Shown here piece after piece: positions 8,269 to 17,254 of a stretch of DNA of 64,000 bases. Under the pieces are notes generated by a model. That model saw nothing but the letters and a program-made list of their open reading frames with translations. It made no database searches and was not told where the DNA came from. The stretch's first letter is position 1. Every line of letters starts with the position of its first letter. The DNA is from Zavarzinia aquatilis (GTDB lineage: Bacteria > Pseudomonadota > Alphaproteobacteria > Zavarziniales > Zavarziniaceae): positions 62,001 to 126,000 of the forward strand of contig NZ_QGLE01000001.1 of assembly GCF_003173035.1 (NCBI RefSeq), in the 5' to 3' direction. The translations under genes and the position numbers were made by a program.

Positions 8269-9069
8269 TCATTGCGCCTGCCGCCGCCGATAGAGGTAAA
8301 GGACGATGCCGCCGAGGCCAAGGGCGAGGGCGGCGCCCAGCGTGCTCATGGTGCCGAGCGCGGGCACCATCGGCGTATAGCCGGCGACCATCTTGGCGTA
8401 GAGCCACTTGGGGATCGTCGAATCCGCGCCCGCGGTATAGAGCGACAGCGGAAAATTGCCCCAGGACAGCAGGAAGGCGAAGAGCATCCCCGACCAGACG
8501 CCTGGCCACAGCAGGGGCAGGGTCACCTCGCGGAAGACCTGCCAGCGGCTGCAGCCAAGGTCATAGGCCGCTTCCTCCAGCGTCGGATCGAAGCCATAGA
8601 CCTGGATCGAGATGACGAGGGTGACGACCGGCACGATCCAGACGAGATGGGCGAAGACCGCGGTAAGCCAGCTGGTCTGGATGCCGAGGGCCGAGAACCA
8701 CAGGAGGAGGGCGAGGCCCAGCACCGGTTGCGGAAAGAAGATCGGCAGCAGCACGATCTTCTGGAACAGCCGGCGTCCCTTCCAGTCGTAGCGGGCGAAG
8801 GCGAGGGCGCCGAAGAAGGCGATGACGACCGACAGCAGGGTGACCGTGATCGCGACCGCGAAGGAAGTGCGGGTCAACATGCCGATCTCGATGGAATCGA
8901 CGGTCTTGCCCCACCATTCCATCGAGTATTCACGCACCGGAAAGCCGAAGTAGCGCCCCTTCGACAGGCTGGCCAGGGCGCCGCAGACGATGGGCAGATA
9001 GATCGCGACGAGGACGAGGATCGTCCACAGGGTGACGAAGGCGCGGGTGCGGCGGGCGTTGATATCCAT
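8269..9069 (-). CDS. ABC transporter permease, PotC-like
   Basis: An inner-membrane permease of 266 aa with six predicted helices (first at about 9-31, last near the C-terminus). The cytoplasmic EAA loop is clear: EEAAYDLGCSRWQVFREVTL, which docks on the ATPase. It is the second permease of a spermidine/putrescine-type (PotABCD) importer whose other parts lie directly upstream. It is separated from the first permease gene by one base, so the two are coupled. The substrate is not necessarily a polyamine; this family also imports other cationic amines and opine-like compounds. Confidence 0.9.
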   Translation of the reverse strand: MDINARRTRAFVTLWTILVLVAIYLPIVCGALASLSKGRYFGFPVREYSMEWWGKTVDSIEIGMLTRTSFAVAITVTLLSVVIAFFGALAFARYDWKGRRLFQKIVLLPIFFPQPVLGLALLLWFSALGIQTSWLTAVFAHLVWIVPVVTLVISIQVYGFDPTLEEAAYDLGCSRWQVFREVTLPLLWPGVWSGMLFAFLLSWGNFPLSLYTAGADSTIPKWLYAKMVAGYTPMVPALGTMSTLGAALALGLGGIVLYLYRRRQAQ

Positions 9070-9070
9070 T

Positions 9071-9964
9071 TCAGCGCCTCCCCAGCAGACGGTCGAGGTC
9101 GAGCTTGCCGAAGACCGCGAGGGTGAGCACGCCGATGAACAGCGTGATCACGACGGCAAGGGCGGAGCCGAGCGGCCAGTTCTGCGAATAGGTGAAGGCG
9201 ATCTCGATATCATGGGCGATGACGATGACCGATTGACCGCCCAGGATCTTGGCCTCGGCGACCGCACCGATGCCAAGGACGAAGGTCAGCAGCATCCCGA
9301 TCAATATGCCCGGCATGGCGAGGGGCAATTCCACCTCGCGCCAGATCTGCAGGCGCGAGGCGCCGAGATCGCGCGCCGCGTCGATCAGGTCTTTCGGCAC
9401 CATGGCAAGGCCGAGGGTCATCGGGAACAGCATGAAGGGCAGATAGGTATAGACCATGCCGGCGAGGATCATGCCCGGGGTGAACAGGATGTCCGGCCCG
9501 CCGTCGAAACCCACGGCCTTCAGGCTGCCGTCGAGCACGCCGTTCTTGATGAAGAACAGCACCCAGCCATAGAGCCGGACATTCTCCGAGACGAAGAGCG
9601 GGAAGACGAAGAGGATCGAGACGAGGGACGACCAGCGCCCGAACAGCCGGTCCATGCCATAGGCGATGGGATAGGCGAAGACGGCCAGCAGGGCGACGGT
9701 CGCAATGGCGAAGAGGCCCGACCACAGGAAGGACAGCCAGACCGTGTTGCTGGTGTCGAAAATGCCGGCGTAATTCTCGAGCGTGAAGGACGAGAAGACA
9801 TCGAAGCTGCGCGGCGTCGCGAAAGAATAGGCGATGATCGCAACCAGCGGCGCGACGAATCCCGCCGTCAGCAGCAGGGCGACGGGCAGGGCGGCTCTGG
9901 TGCCGGCGGCGGGCAGGCGCAGGGCTATGGCCTCAGCTCCCCACCACGATGGCGTCGCGCGCAT
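9071..9964 (-). CDS. ABC transporter permease, PotB-like
   Basis: An inner-membrane permease of about 297 aa. A hydrophobic helix near residues 24-47 (VALLLTAGFVAPLVAIIAYS) is followed by a large domain with further helices and the EAA motif IDAARDLGASRLQIWREVEL. It overlaps the ATPase gene by about 32 bp when begun at the ATG at 9964. An ATG at 10000 in the same frame would add 12 residues of Ala/Ser-rich sequence. Neither has a strong ribosome site, as expected for a coupled gene. It forms the heterodimeric channel with the downstream permease. Confidence 0.88.
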   Translation of the reverse strand: MRATPSWWGAEAIALRLPAAGTRAALPVALLLTAGFVAPLVAIIAYSFATPRSFDVFSSFTLENYAGIFDTSNTVWLSFLWSGLFAIATVALLAVFAYPIAYGMDRLFGRWSSLVSILFVFPLFVSENVRLYGWVLFFIKNGVLDGSLKAVGFDGGPDILFTPGMILAGMVYTYLPFMLFPMTLGLAMVPKDLIDAARDLGASRLQIWREVELPLAMPGILIGMLLTFVLGIGAVAEAKILGGQSVIVIAHDIEIAFTYSQNWPLGSALAVVITLFIGVLTLAVFGKLDLDRLLGRR

Positions 9965-11015
9965 CGAAGCCGAGGCGGACGCGGGCATCCCGCGCGGCAT
10001 TGGCCAGCCGGCCGCGCGGCACCTCGACCAGCATCACCTTGGCCCCGACATGAACTTGATACTGCAGGCGGGAGCCGAGGGAATATTCGTTGTAGACCGT
10101 GCCTTCGAGGCAATTGTCCGCCGTCTCGCCCTCGTCCAGCAGGCGCATGAATTCCGGGCGGACGACGACGAAGGCGCGCGCGGCATCCTCGTCCTTGGGC
10201 GGGCGGATCGTATAGGTGCCGGGCAGGTCCACGCCCTGCCAGGTGCCGGCGGCGGATTTCGCCACCTCGATCACATTCACCTCGCCGACGAATTCGGAAA
10301 CGAAACGGTCGGCCGGGGTCGCGTAGATTTCCTCGGGCGTGCCGACCTGCACGATCTTGCCGGCGCGCATGACGCCAATCCGGTCGGACATCACCATGGC
10401 TTCCTCGAGGCTGTGGGTGATGTAGATGAAGGTCTTGCCCGTCTCGCGGTGCAGGTCCTTCAGCTCCTTCTCCAGAATCTTCTTCAGCTTGTAGTCGATG
10501 GCCGACAGCGGCTCGTCGAAGAACAGGACTTCCGGGTCATAGGCGAGAGCACGGGCCAGCGCCACGCGCTGGCGCTCGCCGCCCGAACATTTCATCACGT
10601 TCTTGCCGTGATAATCGGCGGGCAGGCGGACCACGCGCATGAGTTCCAGCGCGCGGGCCTTCCGCGTTTCCTTGTCGACGCCGCGAACCTTCAGCGGGAA
10701 TTCGATGTTGTCGCCCACGGTCTTGTGCGGAAACAGCGCGAGGGACTGGAAGACGAGGCAGGTCGGCCGCTTGTTGGGCGGCACGTCGTTGATCAGCTCG
10801 CCATGCAGGGTGATGTTGCCTTCGCTCGGCACATCCATGCCGGCCAGCATCCGCAGCAATGTGGTCTTGCCCGAGCCGGACGGCCCGACGATGGTCAGGA
10901 ATTCGCCCTGCCGGACGTCGAGGTCGATGCGGTCGACGGCGACGAAATCGCCGAAGGTCTTGCGGACCCCGACCAGTTGCAGGATGGGCTTAGGTTTCTT
11001 CACGTCGATCGACAT
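9933..11015 (-). CDS. ABC transporter ATP-binding protein, PotA-like
   Basis: The 360-aa ATPase of the importer. Walker A GPSGSGKT is at 44-51, the Q-loop at Q90, and Walker B VLFFDEP at about 163-169 with the H-loop in YITHSLEE. The signature is CSGGE (143-147), a small departure from the usual LSGGQ. The C-terminal third is a TOBE-type regulatory domain. It stands first after the binding-protein gene and overlaps the next permease gene. It supplies energy for import of the locus substrate. Confidence 0.92.
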   Translation of the reverse strand: MSIDVKKPKPILQLVGVRKTFGDFVAVDRIDLDVRQGEFLTIVGPSGSGKTTLLRMLAGMDVPSEGNITLHGELINDVPPNKRPTCLVFQSLALFPHKTVGDNIEFPLKVRGVDKETRKARALELMRVVRLPADYHGKNVMKCSGGERQRVALARALAYDPEVLFFDEPLSAIDYKLKKILEKELKDLHRETGKTFIYITHSLEEAMVMSDRIGVMRAGKIVQVGTPEEIYATPADRFVSEFVGEVNVIEVAKSAAGTWQGVDLPGTYTIRPPKDEDAARAFVVVRPEFMRLLDEGETADNCLEGTVYNEYSLGSRLQYQVHVGAKVMLVEVPRGRLANAARDARVRLGFDARDAIVVGS

Positions 11016-11077
11016 GACCCCTCACGCATTACAGAAATAGTGGCGCCGCCCCGCGCGGGCGGGGCGGCGCGGACCGG

Positions 11078-12223
11078 TCAGCCGCGCACGCGCTTGGCCG
11101 CGTTCATGATGTCGAGCGCCTTGTCGTAATCGGGCACGATGTCATATTCGATCGAGCGGGCCATTTCCTCCTCGAGGCTGTCCCACTGAATCGCTTCCAG
11201 CTCTTCCTTGGTGAAGAGCTTGTAACAATCCGGATTGCCCATCTGGGCGACCGGGTTGTAGGTGCCCTCGGCGAAGGCGACGGTATGCGCGACCGCCGGA
11301 TCCTGGACATACTCGAGGAATTCGAGGGCGAGGGGCGAGGGCGTCGGGTTGTTGACGAGGGAGGTCACCTCGATCCACGAGATGCCGCCCTTGCCGCCGG
11401 GCATCGGCCCCTTCAGCGGCGTGATGCCGCGCAGCTGCGGATAGCCGTCGGCGCGGGCGGGCGAGACCGAATAGGTGCCGCCGGTCAGATGCAGGTCGAT
11501 CTCGCCCGAGACGAGCGCCTGGTTCATGGTCGCGATGTCGCCGATCATCTTGGCGCCCTTGAACACCTTCTTCGCCGTTTCGGAGAAGGTCGCGAGTTCG
11601 GCGTCGCTATGGACCTTGAACGGGTCGATGCCGGCGATCACGAAGATACCGAAGACATTCCAGTCGTCGGATTCGAGGATGCCGTATTTCCCGGCGAGGG
11701 CGGGATCGTTGAACAGGTCCCAGCCGGTGTCTTCCGCCGTCTTGCGGCTGACCTTGTCGGTGTTGACGACGAAGGAATAGGGCCCGAAACGCTGACAGCT
11801 GCCGAGCAGATCGGTGCCGGTGTCGTCCATCGCCCACTTATAGGGCGGCTTGAACATCGGCAGCATCTTGTCGAAATAGGGCTCGAAGGTCGCGCGGGGC
11901 AGGGCCTTGATCAGCTTCTCGGGCCACATCACCTTGCGCGCCCAGGGATTGTTCACATTGATCAGGTCCCAGGTCGAAATCTCGCCAGCGCGCAGGCGGT
12001 TGATCATGGTCGGGTCGTTGGTCAGGCTTTCCGCCTTCACCGTGGCCGATTTCGCCGCGCGGAACGGGTCGAGCACCTGGGCCGAGTTGTAGCCTTCCCA
12101 GCACAGGATGTTCAGCTCCTTGTCGCGGGCTGCGAAGGCCGAACGGGATGTCATCATCGGGCCGCCGGCAGCCAGCGCCCCGGCCGCCATGCCCTTCAGA
12201 ACCGACCGCCTCGAGAGATTCAT
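11078..12223 (-). CDS. Periplasmic substrate-binding protein, PotD-like, Tat signal
   Basis: A 381-aa solute-binding protein of the spermidine/putrescine type. The N-terminus carries a twin-arginine motif (S4-R-R-S-V-L-K10) and a hydrophobic Ala/Gly segment ending near residue 32, so it should be exported folded by Tat. The body has extended PotD-like features (ELNILCWEGYNS at the start of the mature chain, SCQRFGPYSFVVNTDKV in the middle). It is the first gene of the leftward operon and faces the divergent SDR gene across a 163-bp gap with a symmetric operator candidate. AAAGG lies upstream of the ATG at 12223. Confidence 0.9.
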   Translation of the reverse strand: MNLSRRSVLKGMAAGALAAGGPMMTSRSAFAARDKELNILCWEGYNSAQVLDPFRAAKSATVKAESLTNDPTMINRLRAGEISTWDLINVNNPWARKVMWPEKLIKALPRATFEPYFDKMLPMFKPPYKWAMDDTGTDLLGSCQRFGPYSFVVNTDKVSRKTAEDTGWDLFNDPALAGKYGILESDDWNVFGIFVIAGIDPFKVHSDAELATFSETAKKVFKGAKMIGDIATMNQALVSGEIDLHLTGGTYSVSPARADGYPQLRGITPLKGPMPGGKGGISWIEVTSLVNNPTPSPLALEFLEYVQDPAVAHTVAFAEGTYNPVAQMGNPDCYKLFTKEELEAIQWDSLEEEMARSIEYDIVPDYDKALDIMNAAKRVRG

Positions 12224-12267
12224 GACCGTGCCCTTTCGCTGGATTGGTGCAGCGGATTCCCCGCAAG

Positions 12268-12294
12268 TTGTGTCACAAATGTTGAACTTGTGAC
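12268..12294. promoter_or_regulatory. Symmetric operator candidate in the divergent gap
   Basis: Two overlapping symmetries are present: TTGTG-T-CACAA (12268-12278) and GTCACAA-N9-TTGTGAC (12272-12294, perfect 7-bp arms). The site lies 45 bp upstream of the binding-protein gene and 93 bp before the SDR gene. It is placed to control both directions. The DeoR regulator encoded in the operon is the obvious candidate ligand, by inference only. Confidence 0.5.
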
Positions 12295-12386
12295 CGACTG
12301 TGTTGGAGCTTGGGGGTGTTCTGCGGGCTTTACAACATTTTTTTTGCAGTGCACCCTCGGGAAATCGACAAGGATCGGAGACAGTC

Positions 12387-13160
12387 ATGTTCGAATCTCT
12401 CGCCGGCAGCACGGTCATCGTCACCGGGGGCAGCAAGGGCATCGGCAAGGGCATCGCGAAGCGTTTCGGCAAGGCCGGCTTCAATGTTCTCGTCGTCTCC
12501 CGCCATCTCGAGGAGGCGGAAAAGACCGCGGCGGAGATCGGCGCCAATGCCTCTGCCTATGCCGCCGACGTCTCCGACCTCGATGCCTGCAAGGCCATGG
12601 CGGATGTCGCGCTGGCGCGTTACGGCAGCATCGACGTGCTCTGCGCCAATGCCGGCATCTTCCCCTCGGCCAAGCTGGGGGCGATGACCATGGCCGATTT
12701 CGACCATGTGATGGCGACCAACCTGCGCTCCACCTTCGCCAGTGTCTCGGCCGTGCTGCCAGCGATGAAGGCGAAGAGCTGGGGCCGCATCGTCGTCACC
12801 TCCTCGATCACCGGGCCGATCACCGGCTATCCCGGCTGGTCGCATTACGGCGCGTCCAAGGCGGGCCAGCTCGGTTTCATCCGCACGGCGGCGATCGAAC
12901 TCGCGCCCTTCGGCATCACCATCAACGCGGTCATGCCCGGCAACATCCGGACCGAAGGGCTGGACGGCCTCGGCGCCGACTATCTGGCCAAGATGGAAGG
13001 CTCGATCCCGATGAAGCGCCTCGGCTCGGTCGACGACATCGCCAACGCGGCGCTGTTCTTCGCCTCCAAGGAAGCGGCCTATGTCACCGGTCAGAACATC
13101 GTCGTCGACGGCGGCCAGGTTCTGCCCGAATCCCTGATGGCCCTCGAAGAGATCGGCTGA
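12387..13160 (+). CDS. Short-chain dehydrogenase/reductase (SDR)
   Basis: A cytosolic NAD(P)-dependent oxidoreductase of 257 aa. The cofactor motif TGGSKGIG is at 13-20, NAG at 88-90, and the catalytic S140, Y154 and K158 (YGASK) are present. The C-terminal YVTGQNIVVDGGQ is typical of classical SDRs. ATCGGAG precedes the ATG at 12387. It is divergent from the transporter operon and likely shares its regulator, so it may oxidise an alcohol or reduce a semialdehyde in the same pathway. The substrate cannot be told from sequence. Confidence 0.88.
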   Translation: MFESLAGSTVIVTGGSKGIGKGIAKRFGKAGFNVLVVSRHLEEAEKTAAEIGANASAYAADVSDLDACKAMADVALARYGSIDVLCANAGIFPSAKLGAMTMADFDHVMATNLRSTFASVSAVLPAMKAKSWGRIVVTSSITGPITGYPGWSHYGASKAGQLGFIRTAAIELAPFGITINAVMPGNIRTEGLDGLGADYLAKMEGSIPMKRLGSVDDIANAALFFASKEAAYVTGQNIVVDGGQVLPESLMALEEIG

Positions 13161-13230
13161 TCCCGTACCTGCAGCCGCAGCGCCCTTCAGGCGGCGGGGG
13201 GAGGGGGACATTGCGTGCCCCCCAAACGAA

Positions 13231-13261
13231 AACAGGCCCCGTCCTTTCGGCGGGGCCTGTT
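13231..13261. terminator. Bidirectional hairpin between SDR gene and nrdJ
   Basis: AACAGGCCCCG and CGGGGCCTGTT form an 11-bp perfect stem around a 9-base loop that can pair further. It separates two convergent genes and lies about 20 bp past the nrdJ stop codon. AAAC precedes it and there is no long U-run, but the stem is strong. Confidence 0.65.
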
Positions 13262-13280
13262 CGCGTTCAAGCCTTGGCGC

Positions 13281-16200
13281 TTACGAGCAGCCGCTGGTCG
13301 AGCCGCAGGTGTCGCACTTCAGGCAGGTGCCGTTGCGCACCAGGGTGAAGTTGCCGCAGTCGCCGCAGGCATCGCCGACGTAACCCTTCACGCGCGCCTC
13401 GCGGATGCGGGCGAGGCGGGTTTCGGCGGCCGAGGGGGCGCTGGCCACGGCGGCGGCGACGGTGATGTCGCTGCCGACCGCGACGCCGGCCACGGCACCC
13501 GCCGCCGAAGTCTCGGCGAAGGCGACCGCCTCGGCCGAGGAGGCCTTGGCCGCCTGGCGCAGGCCCTGCGCCGCCGCGTTCAGGACATAGAGGTTCGAGC
13601 GGACGTAACCGTTCGAGACCGGCGCGTTGGTCGCGGCCTTGTAGGCGGCGGCCTTGGCGTCGGTCGCCTCGCGGCGCTGGGGCGCGCCGTCGAGAGCGGC
13701 CTCGTCCGCGCCGTCGCCCATGGCGTCGAAGCGCAGGTCCGCCGGCTCGACATGGGCGAGGTCGTTGCGGGCGAGGTAGGACACGGCCAGTTCGCGGAAG
13801 ACATAGTCGAGGATGGACGTGGCCATCTTGATGACCTCGTTGCCTTCGACCATGCCCGCCGGCTCGAAGCGGGTGAAGGTGAAGGCGTCGACGAATTCCT
13901 CGAGCGGCACGCCGTACTGCAGGCCGATCGAGACCGCGATGGCGAAATTGTTCATCAGGCTGCGGAAGGCGGCGCCTTCCTTGTGCATGTCGATGAAGAC
14001 TTCGCCCAGCTTGCCGTCGTCATATTCGCCGGTGCGCAGGTACACCTTGTGGCCGCCGACATTGGCCTTCTGGGTGTAACCCTTGCGGCGATGGGGCAGG
14101 CGCTGGCGCACGCCCTCGGCCGGCACCACTTTCTCGACGATCCGCTCGACGATGCGCTCGGCGATGACCTGACCCTTCACCATCGGGTTGGCGTCCTCGC
14201 CGACCTCGTCGTTCACCTCGTCGAGGATCTGGCTGGCCAGCGGCTGCGACAGTTTCGAGCCGTCGCGATAGAGCGCATTGGCCTTCAGGGCGAGGCGCCA
14301 GGACAGCAGATAGGCTTCCTTGCATTCCTCGACCGTGGCCGAGGACGGCATGTTGATCGTCTTCGAGATCGCGCCCGAGATGAAGGGCTGGGCCGCTGCC
14401 ATCATGCGGATGTGGCTGTCGACCGACAGGAAGCGCTTGCCGATGCGGCCGCAGGGGTTGGCGCAGTCGAACACCGGCAGGTGCTCGTCGCGCAGATGCG
14501 GCGCGCCCTCGAGGGTCATGGCGCCGCAGACATAGACATTGGCGATCTCGATATCGGCCTTGGAGAAGCCGAGGGCGGCGAGGAAATCGAAGCCCGGATC
14601 GTCCAGCTTCTCGGCCGGGAGCTTCAGCGTGTTCACGCAGAAGTCTTCGCCCAGCGCCCATTTGTTGAAGGCGAACTTCACGTCGAAGGCGGAGGCGAGG
14701 TTTTTCTCGATCGCCTCGATCTGCGCCGGGCCGAAGCCCTTGGCCTTCAGCGCGGCGTGGGAGATCGCGGGCGAGCCGTCGAGCGTGCCATGGCCGACCG
14801 CATAGTCGATGATGTCCGCGATATCCTTCTCGCCATAGCCGAGGGTGGCGAGGGCGACGGGGACGATGCGGTTGATGATCTTGAAGTAGCCGCCGCCGGC
14901 CAGCTTCTTGAACTTCACCAGGGCGAAGTCCGGCTCGATACCCGTGGTGTCGCAATCCATGACGAGGCCGATGGTGCCGGTCGGCGCGATCACCGTCGCC
15001 TGCGCGTTGCGGTAGCCGTGCTTCTCGCCGAGTTCGAGGGCAACGTCCCAGGCGCGCTTCGCCGCGGCCGACAGGGCGGCCTCGCGGACATTGGCATGGT
15101 CGAGCGCGACCGGCAGGGTGTTCAGCCCCTCGTAACCGGTGGCGAGGCCATGGGCGGCGCGGCGATGGTTACGGACGACCCGCAGCATGGGCGCGCGGTT
15201 GTCGGCAAAGCCCGGGAAGGCGCCCAGCTCCCTGGCCATCTCGGCCGAGGTGGCATAGGCGACGCCGGTCATCACCGCCGAGATCGCGCCGCAGAGCGCG
15301 CGGCCCTCGTCCGAGTCATAGGACAGGCCCGAGGCCATCAGATAGCCGCCGATATTGGCGAAGCCAAGGCCCAGCGTCCGGTAGCGATAGGACAGTTCGG
15401 CGATCTTGGGCGAGGGGAACTGCGCCATCGTCACCGATATTTCGAGGACGAGGGTCCACAGCCGCACCGAATGCTCGAACGCCTCGACATCGAAGCTGCC
15501 GTCGTCGCGCCGGAAGGTCAGCAGGTTCAGCGAGGCGAGATTGCAGGCGGTATCGTCGAGGAACATATATTCCGAGCACGGGTTGGACGCCCGGATCGGC
15601 CCCGAATTGCTGCAGGTGTGCCAGTCGTTGATGGTGGTGTGATACTGGATGCCCGGGTCGGCGCACTGCCAGGCGGCGAGACCGACCTTTTCCCACAGCT
15701 CGGCGGCCTTCACCGTCTTCGCCACCTTGCCGGTGGTGCGATAGGTCAGGTTCCAGTCGCGGTCGGCGAGGACGGCGTTCAGGAATTCGTCGGTGACGCG
15801 GACCGAATTGTTGGAATTCTGGCCCGAGACGGTCAGATAGGCATCCGAATCCCAATCGGTGTCATAGACGCGGAATTCGAGGTCGCGGTAACCCTGCCGC
15901 GCGAACTGGATCGCGCGCTGGGCGTAATTGTCGGGGATCATGGCCTTGCGCGCGGCCTTCAGCGCCGCCTTCAGGCCCTCGTTCTGCTTCGGGTCGAAGC
16001 GGGCGTCGCCGCCGACGACATCGGAATGGCAGGCCGCGAGGATCGCGTTCATATGCACTTCGGCCAGCTTGGAGCCGGCGACCAGGGCCGCGACCTTCTG
16101 CTCCTCGATCACCTTCCAGTCGATGAATTCCTCGACGTCCGGATGGTCGATGTCGACGACGACCATCTTGGCCGCGCGGCGGGTGGTGCCACCCGACTTG

Positions 16201-17003
16201 ATCGCGCCCGCCGCCCGGTCGCCGATCTTCAGGAAGGACATCAGGCCCGACGACTTGCCGCCGCCGCCCAGCTTCTCGTTGGCGCTGCGCAGCTTGGAGA
16301 AATTGGTGCCGGTGCCCGAGCCGTATTTGAACAGGCGGGCTTCGCGGATCCACAGGTCCATGATGCCGCCGTCGTTGACCAGATCGTCCTCGATGCCCTG
16401 GATGAAGCAGGCATGGGGCTGCGGCCGCTCATAGGCCGAGGTGGAGCGGGTGACTTCACCCGTCTTCTCGTCGACGTAATAGTGCCCTTGCGCCGGGCCG
16501 TCGATGCCATAGGCCCAATGCAGGCCGGTGTTGAACCACTGCGGCGAATTGGGCGCGCACATCTGGGTCGCCAGCATGAAGGCGAGTTCGTCGCGGAAGG
16601 CGAGGGCGTCGGCCTCGGCATCGAACATGCCCGACTTCCAGCCCCAATAGGTCCAGGTGCCGGCCAGACGGTCGAAGACCTGGGTCGCCGTGCGCTCGTC
16701 ACCGAAACGCTCACCCTCGGGCAGGGCGGACAGCGCCTTGTCGTCGGGGACGGAGCGCCACAGCCAGGCCGGGACACCCTTTTCCTTCACCTTCTTCAGG
16801 CGGGCGGGGACGCCGGCCTTGCGGAAATACTTCTGGGCGAGAATGTCGGTCGCGACCTGGCTCCATTCCGCCGGCACTTCCATCGCGGCGAGCTGGAACA
16901 CCACCGAGCCGTCGGGATTGCGGATCTCGCTCGAAACCTTGGTGAACTCGATCCCGGCATAGGGAGAATTGCCTTCGGTCGTGAATCGCCGCTCGATCCG
17001 CAT
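13281..17003 (-). CDS. nrdJ: Vitamin B12-dependent (class II) ribonucleoside-diphosphate reductase
   Basis: A 1,240-aa adenosylcobalamin-dependent ribonucleotide reductase that makes deoxynucleotides with or without oxygen. The N-terminal substrate region has [15 protein letters not shown], and the thiyl-radical region has the NPCSEY motif followed by [13 protein letters not shown]. The extreme C-terminus is a cysteine-rich tail ([18 protein letters not shown]) as in the long alphaproteobacterial enzymes; an Ala-rich linker precedes it. The ATG at 17003 is the start that gives MRIERRF; a longer frame to 17072 lacks homology-like sequence. A pair of NrdR-box-like sites lies 85-131 bp upstream. 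No cobalamin riboswitch is evident. No class I or III genes are in the window. Confidence 0.95.
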   Translation of the reverse strand: MRIERRFTTEGNSPYAGIEFTKVSSEIRNPDGSVVFQLAAMEVPAEWSQVATDILAQKYFRKAGVPARLKKVKEKGVPAWLWRSVPDDKALSALPEGERFGDERTATQVFDRLAGTWTYWGWKSGMFDAEADALAFRDELAFMLATQMCAPNSPQWFNTGLHWAYGIDGPAQGHYYVDEKTGEVTRSTSAYERPQPHACFIQGIEDDLVNDGGIMDLWIREARLFKYGSGTGTNFSKLRSANEKLGGGGKSSGLMSFLKIGDRAAGAIKSGGTTRRAAKMVVVDIDHPDVEEFIDWKVIEEQKVAALVAGSKLAEVHMNAILAACHSDVVGGDARFDPKQNEGLKAALKAARKAMIPDNYAQRAIQFARQGYRDLEFRVYDTDWDSDAYLTVSGQNSNNSVRVTDEFLNAVLADRDWNLTYRTTGKVAKTVKAAELWEKVGLAAWQCADPGIQYHTTINDWHTCSNSGPIRASNPCSEYMFLDDTACNLASLNLLTFRRDDGSFDVEAFEHSVRLWTLVLEISVTMAQFPSPKIAELSYRYRTLGLGFANIGGYLMASGLSYDSDEGRALCGAISAVMTGVAYATSAEMARELGAFPGFADNRAPMLRVVRNHRRAAHGLATGYEGLNTLPVALDHANVREAALSAAAKRAWDVALELGEKHGYRNAQATVIAPTGTIGLVMDCDTTGIEPDFALVKFKKLAGGGYFKIINRIVPVALATLGYGEKDIADIIDYAVGHGTLDGSPAISHAALKAKGFGPAQIEAIEKNLASAFDVKFAFNKWALGEDFCVNTLKLPAEKLDDPGFDFLAALGFSKADIEIANVYVCGAMTLEGAPHLRDEHLPVFDCANPCGRIGKRFLSVDSHIRMMAAAQPFISGAISKTINMPSSATVEECKEAYLLSWRLALKANALYRDGSKLSQPLASQILDEVNDEVGEDANPMVKGQVIAERIVERIVEKVVPAEGVRQRLPHRRKGYTQKANVGGHKVYLRTGEYDDGKLGEVFIDMHKEGAAFRSLMNNFAIAVSIGLQYGVPLEEFVDAFTFTRFEPAGMVEGNEVIKMATSILDYVFRELAVSYLARNDLAHVEPADLRFDAMGDGADEAALDGAPQRREATDAKAAAYKAATNAPVSNGYVRSNLYVLNAAAQGLRQAAKASSAEAVAFAETSAAGAVAGVAVGSDITVAAAVASAPSAAETRLARIREARVKGYVGDACGDCGNFTLVRNGTCLKCDTCGSTSGCS

Positions 17004-17087
17004 TGTTCTTGGTCCCCGCAACTTAGGTTTTTGAGCCCTCGGACGAGCCGCCCGGCCCGTCGCCCCGCCCACTGTTGTTCTGGCCAG

Positions 17088-17134
17088 ACCCTATAGATAG
17101 GTGGCGAACCGTGGTTGGACACAAACTCTAGGCG
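17088..17134. promoter_or_regulatory. Tandem NrdR-box-like sites upstream of nrdJ
   Basis: ACCCTATAGATAGGTG (17088-17103) contains the inverted repeat CCTAT-AG-ATAGG and matches the NrdR consensus acaCwAtATaTwGtgt at about 12 of 16 positions. A second, weaker match (about 10 of 16), ACACAAACTCTAGGCG, lies at 17119-17134. The two start 31 bp apart, which is the three-helical-turn spacing typical of NrdR box pairs. Both are upstream of nrdJ, between it and the divergent recJ gene. Confidence 0.5.
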
Positions 17135-17254
17135 CGGGGGCCATGAGTCGGAAGAGGAAGAATTTCGTCCGGGGCAAGATTTTGTGCTTGCCTGCATCCC
17201 CGCATACCATGGGAGCCATGAATCGGGGGGCGGCGGGGCGCCGCCGGCTTTAAG

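Noticed and set aside
13215-17096. A very long open frame on the plus strand opposite nrdJ
   Set aside because: It is a codon-bias shadow of the high-GC nrdJ gene: it is Gly/Arg/Asp/His-rich, without any motif, while the minus frame is an intact NrdJ.
17004-17254. Cobalamin riboswitch upstream of nrdJ
   Set aside because: I looked for a B12-box-like sequence in the gap because the enzyme needs cobalamin, and saw none.
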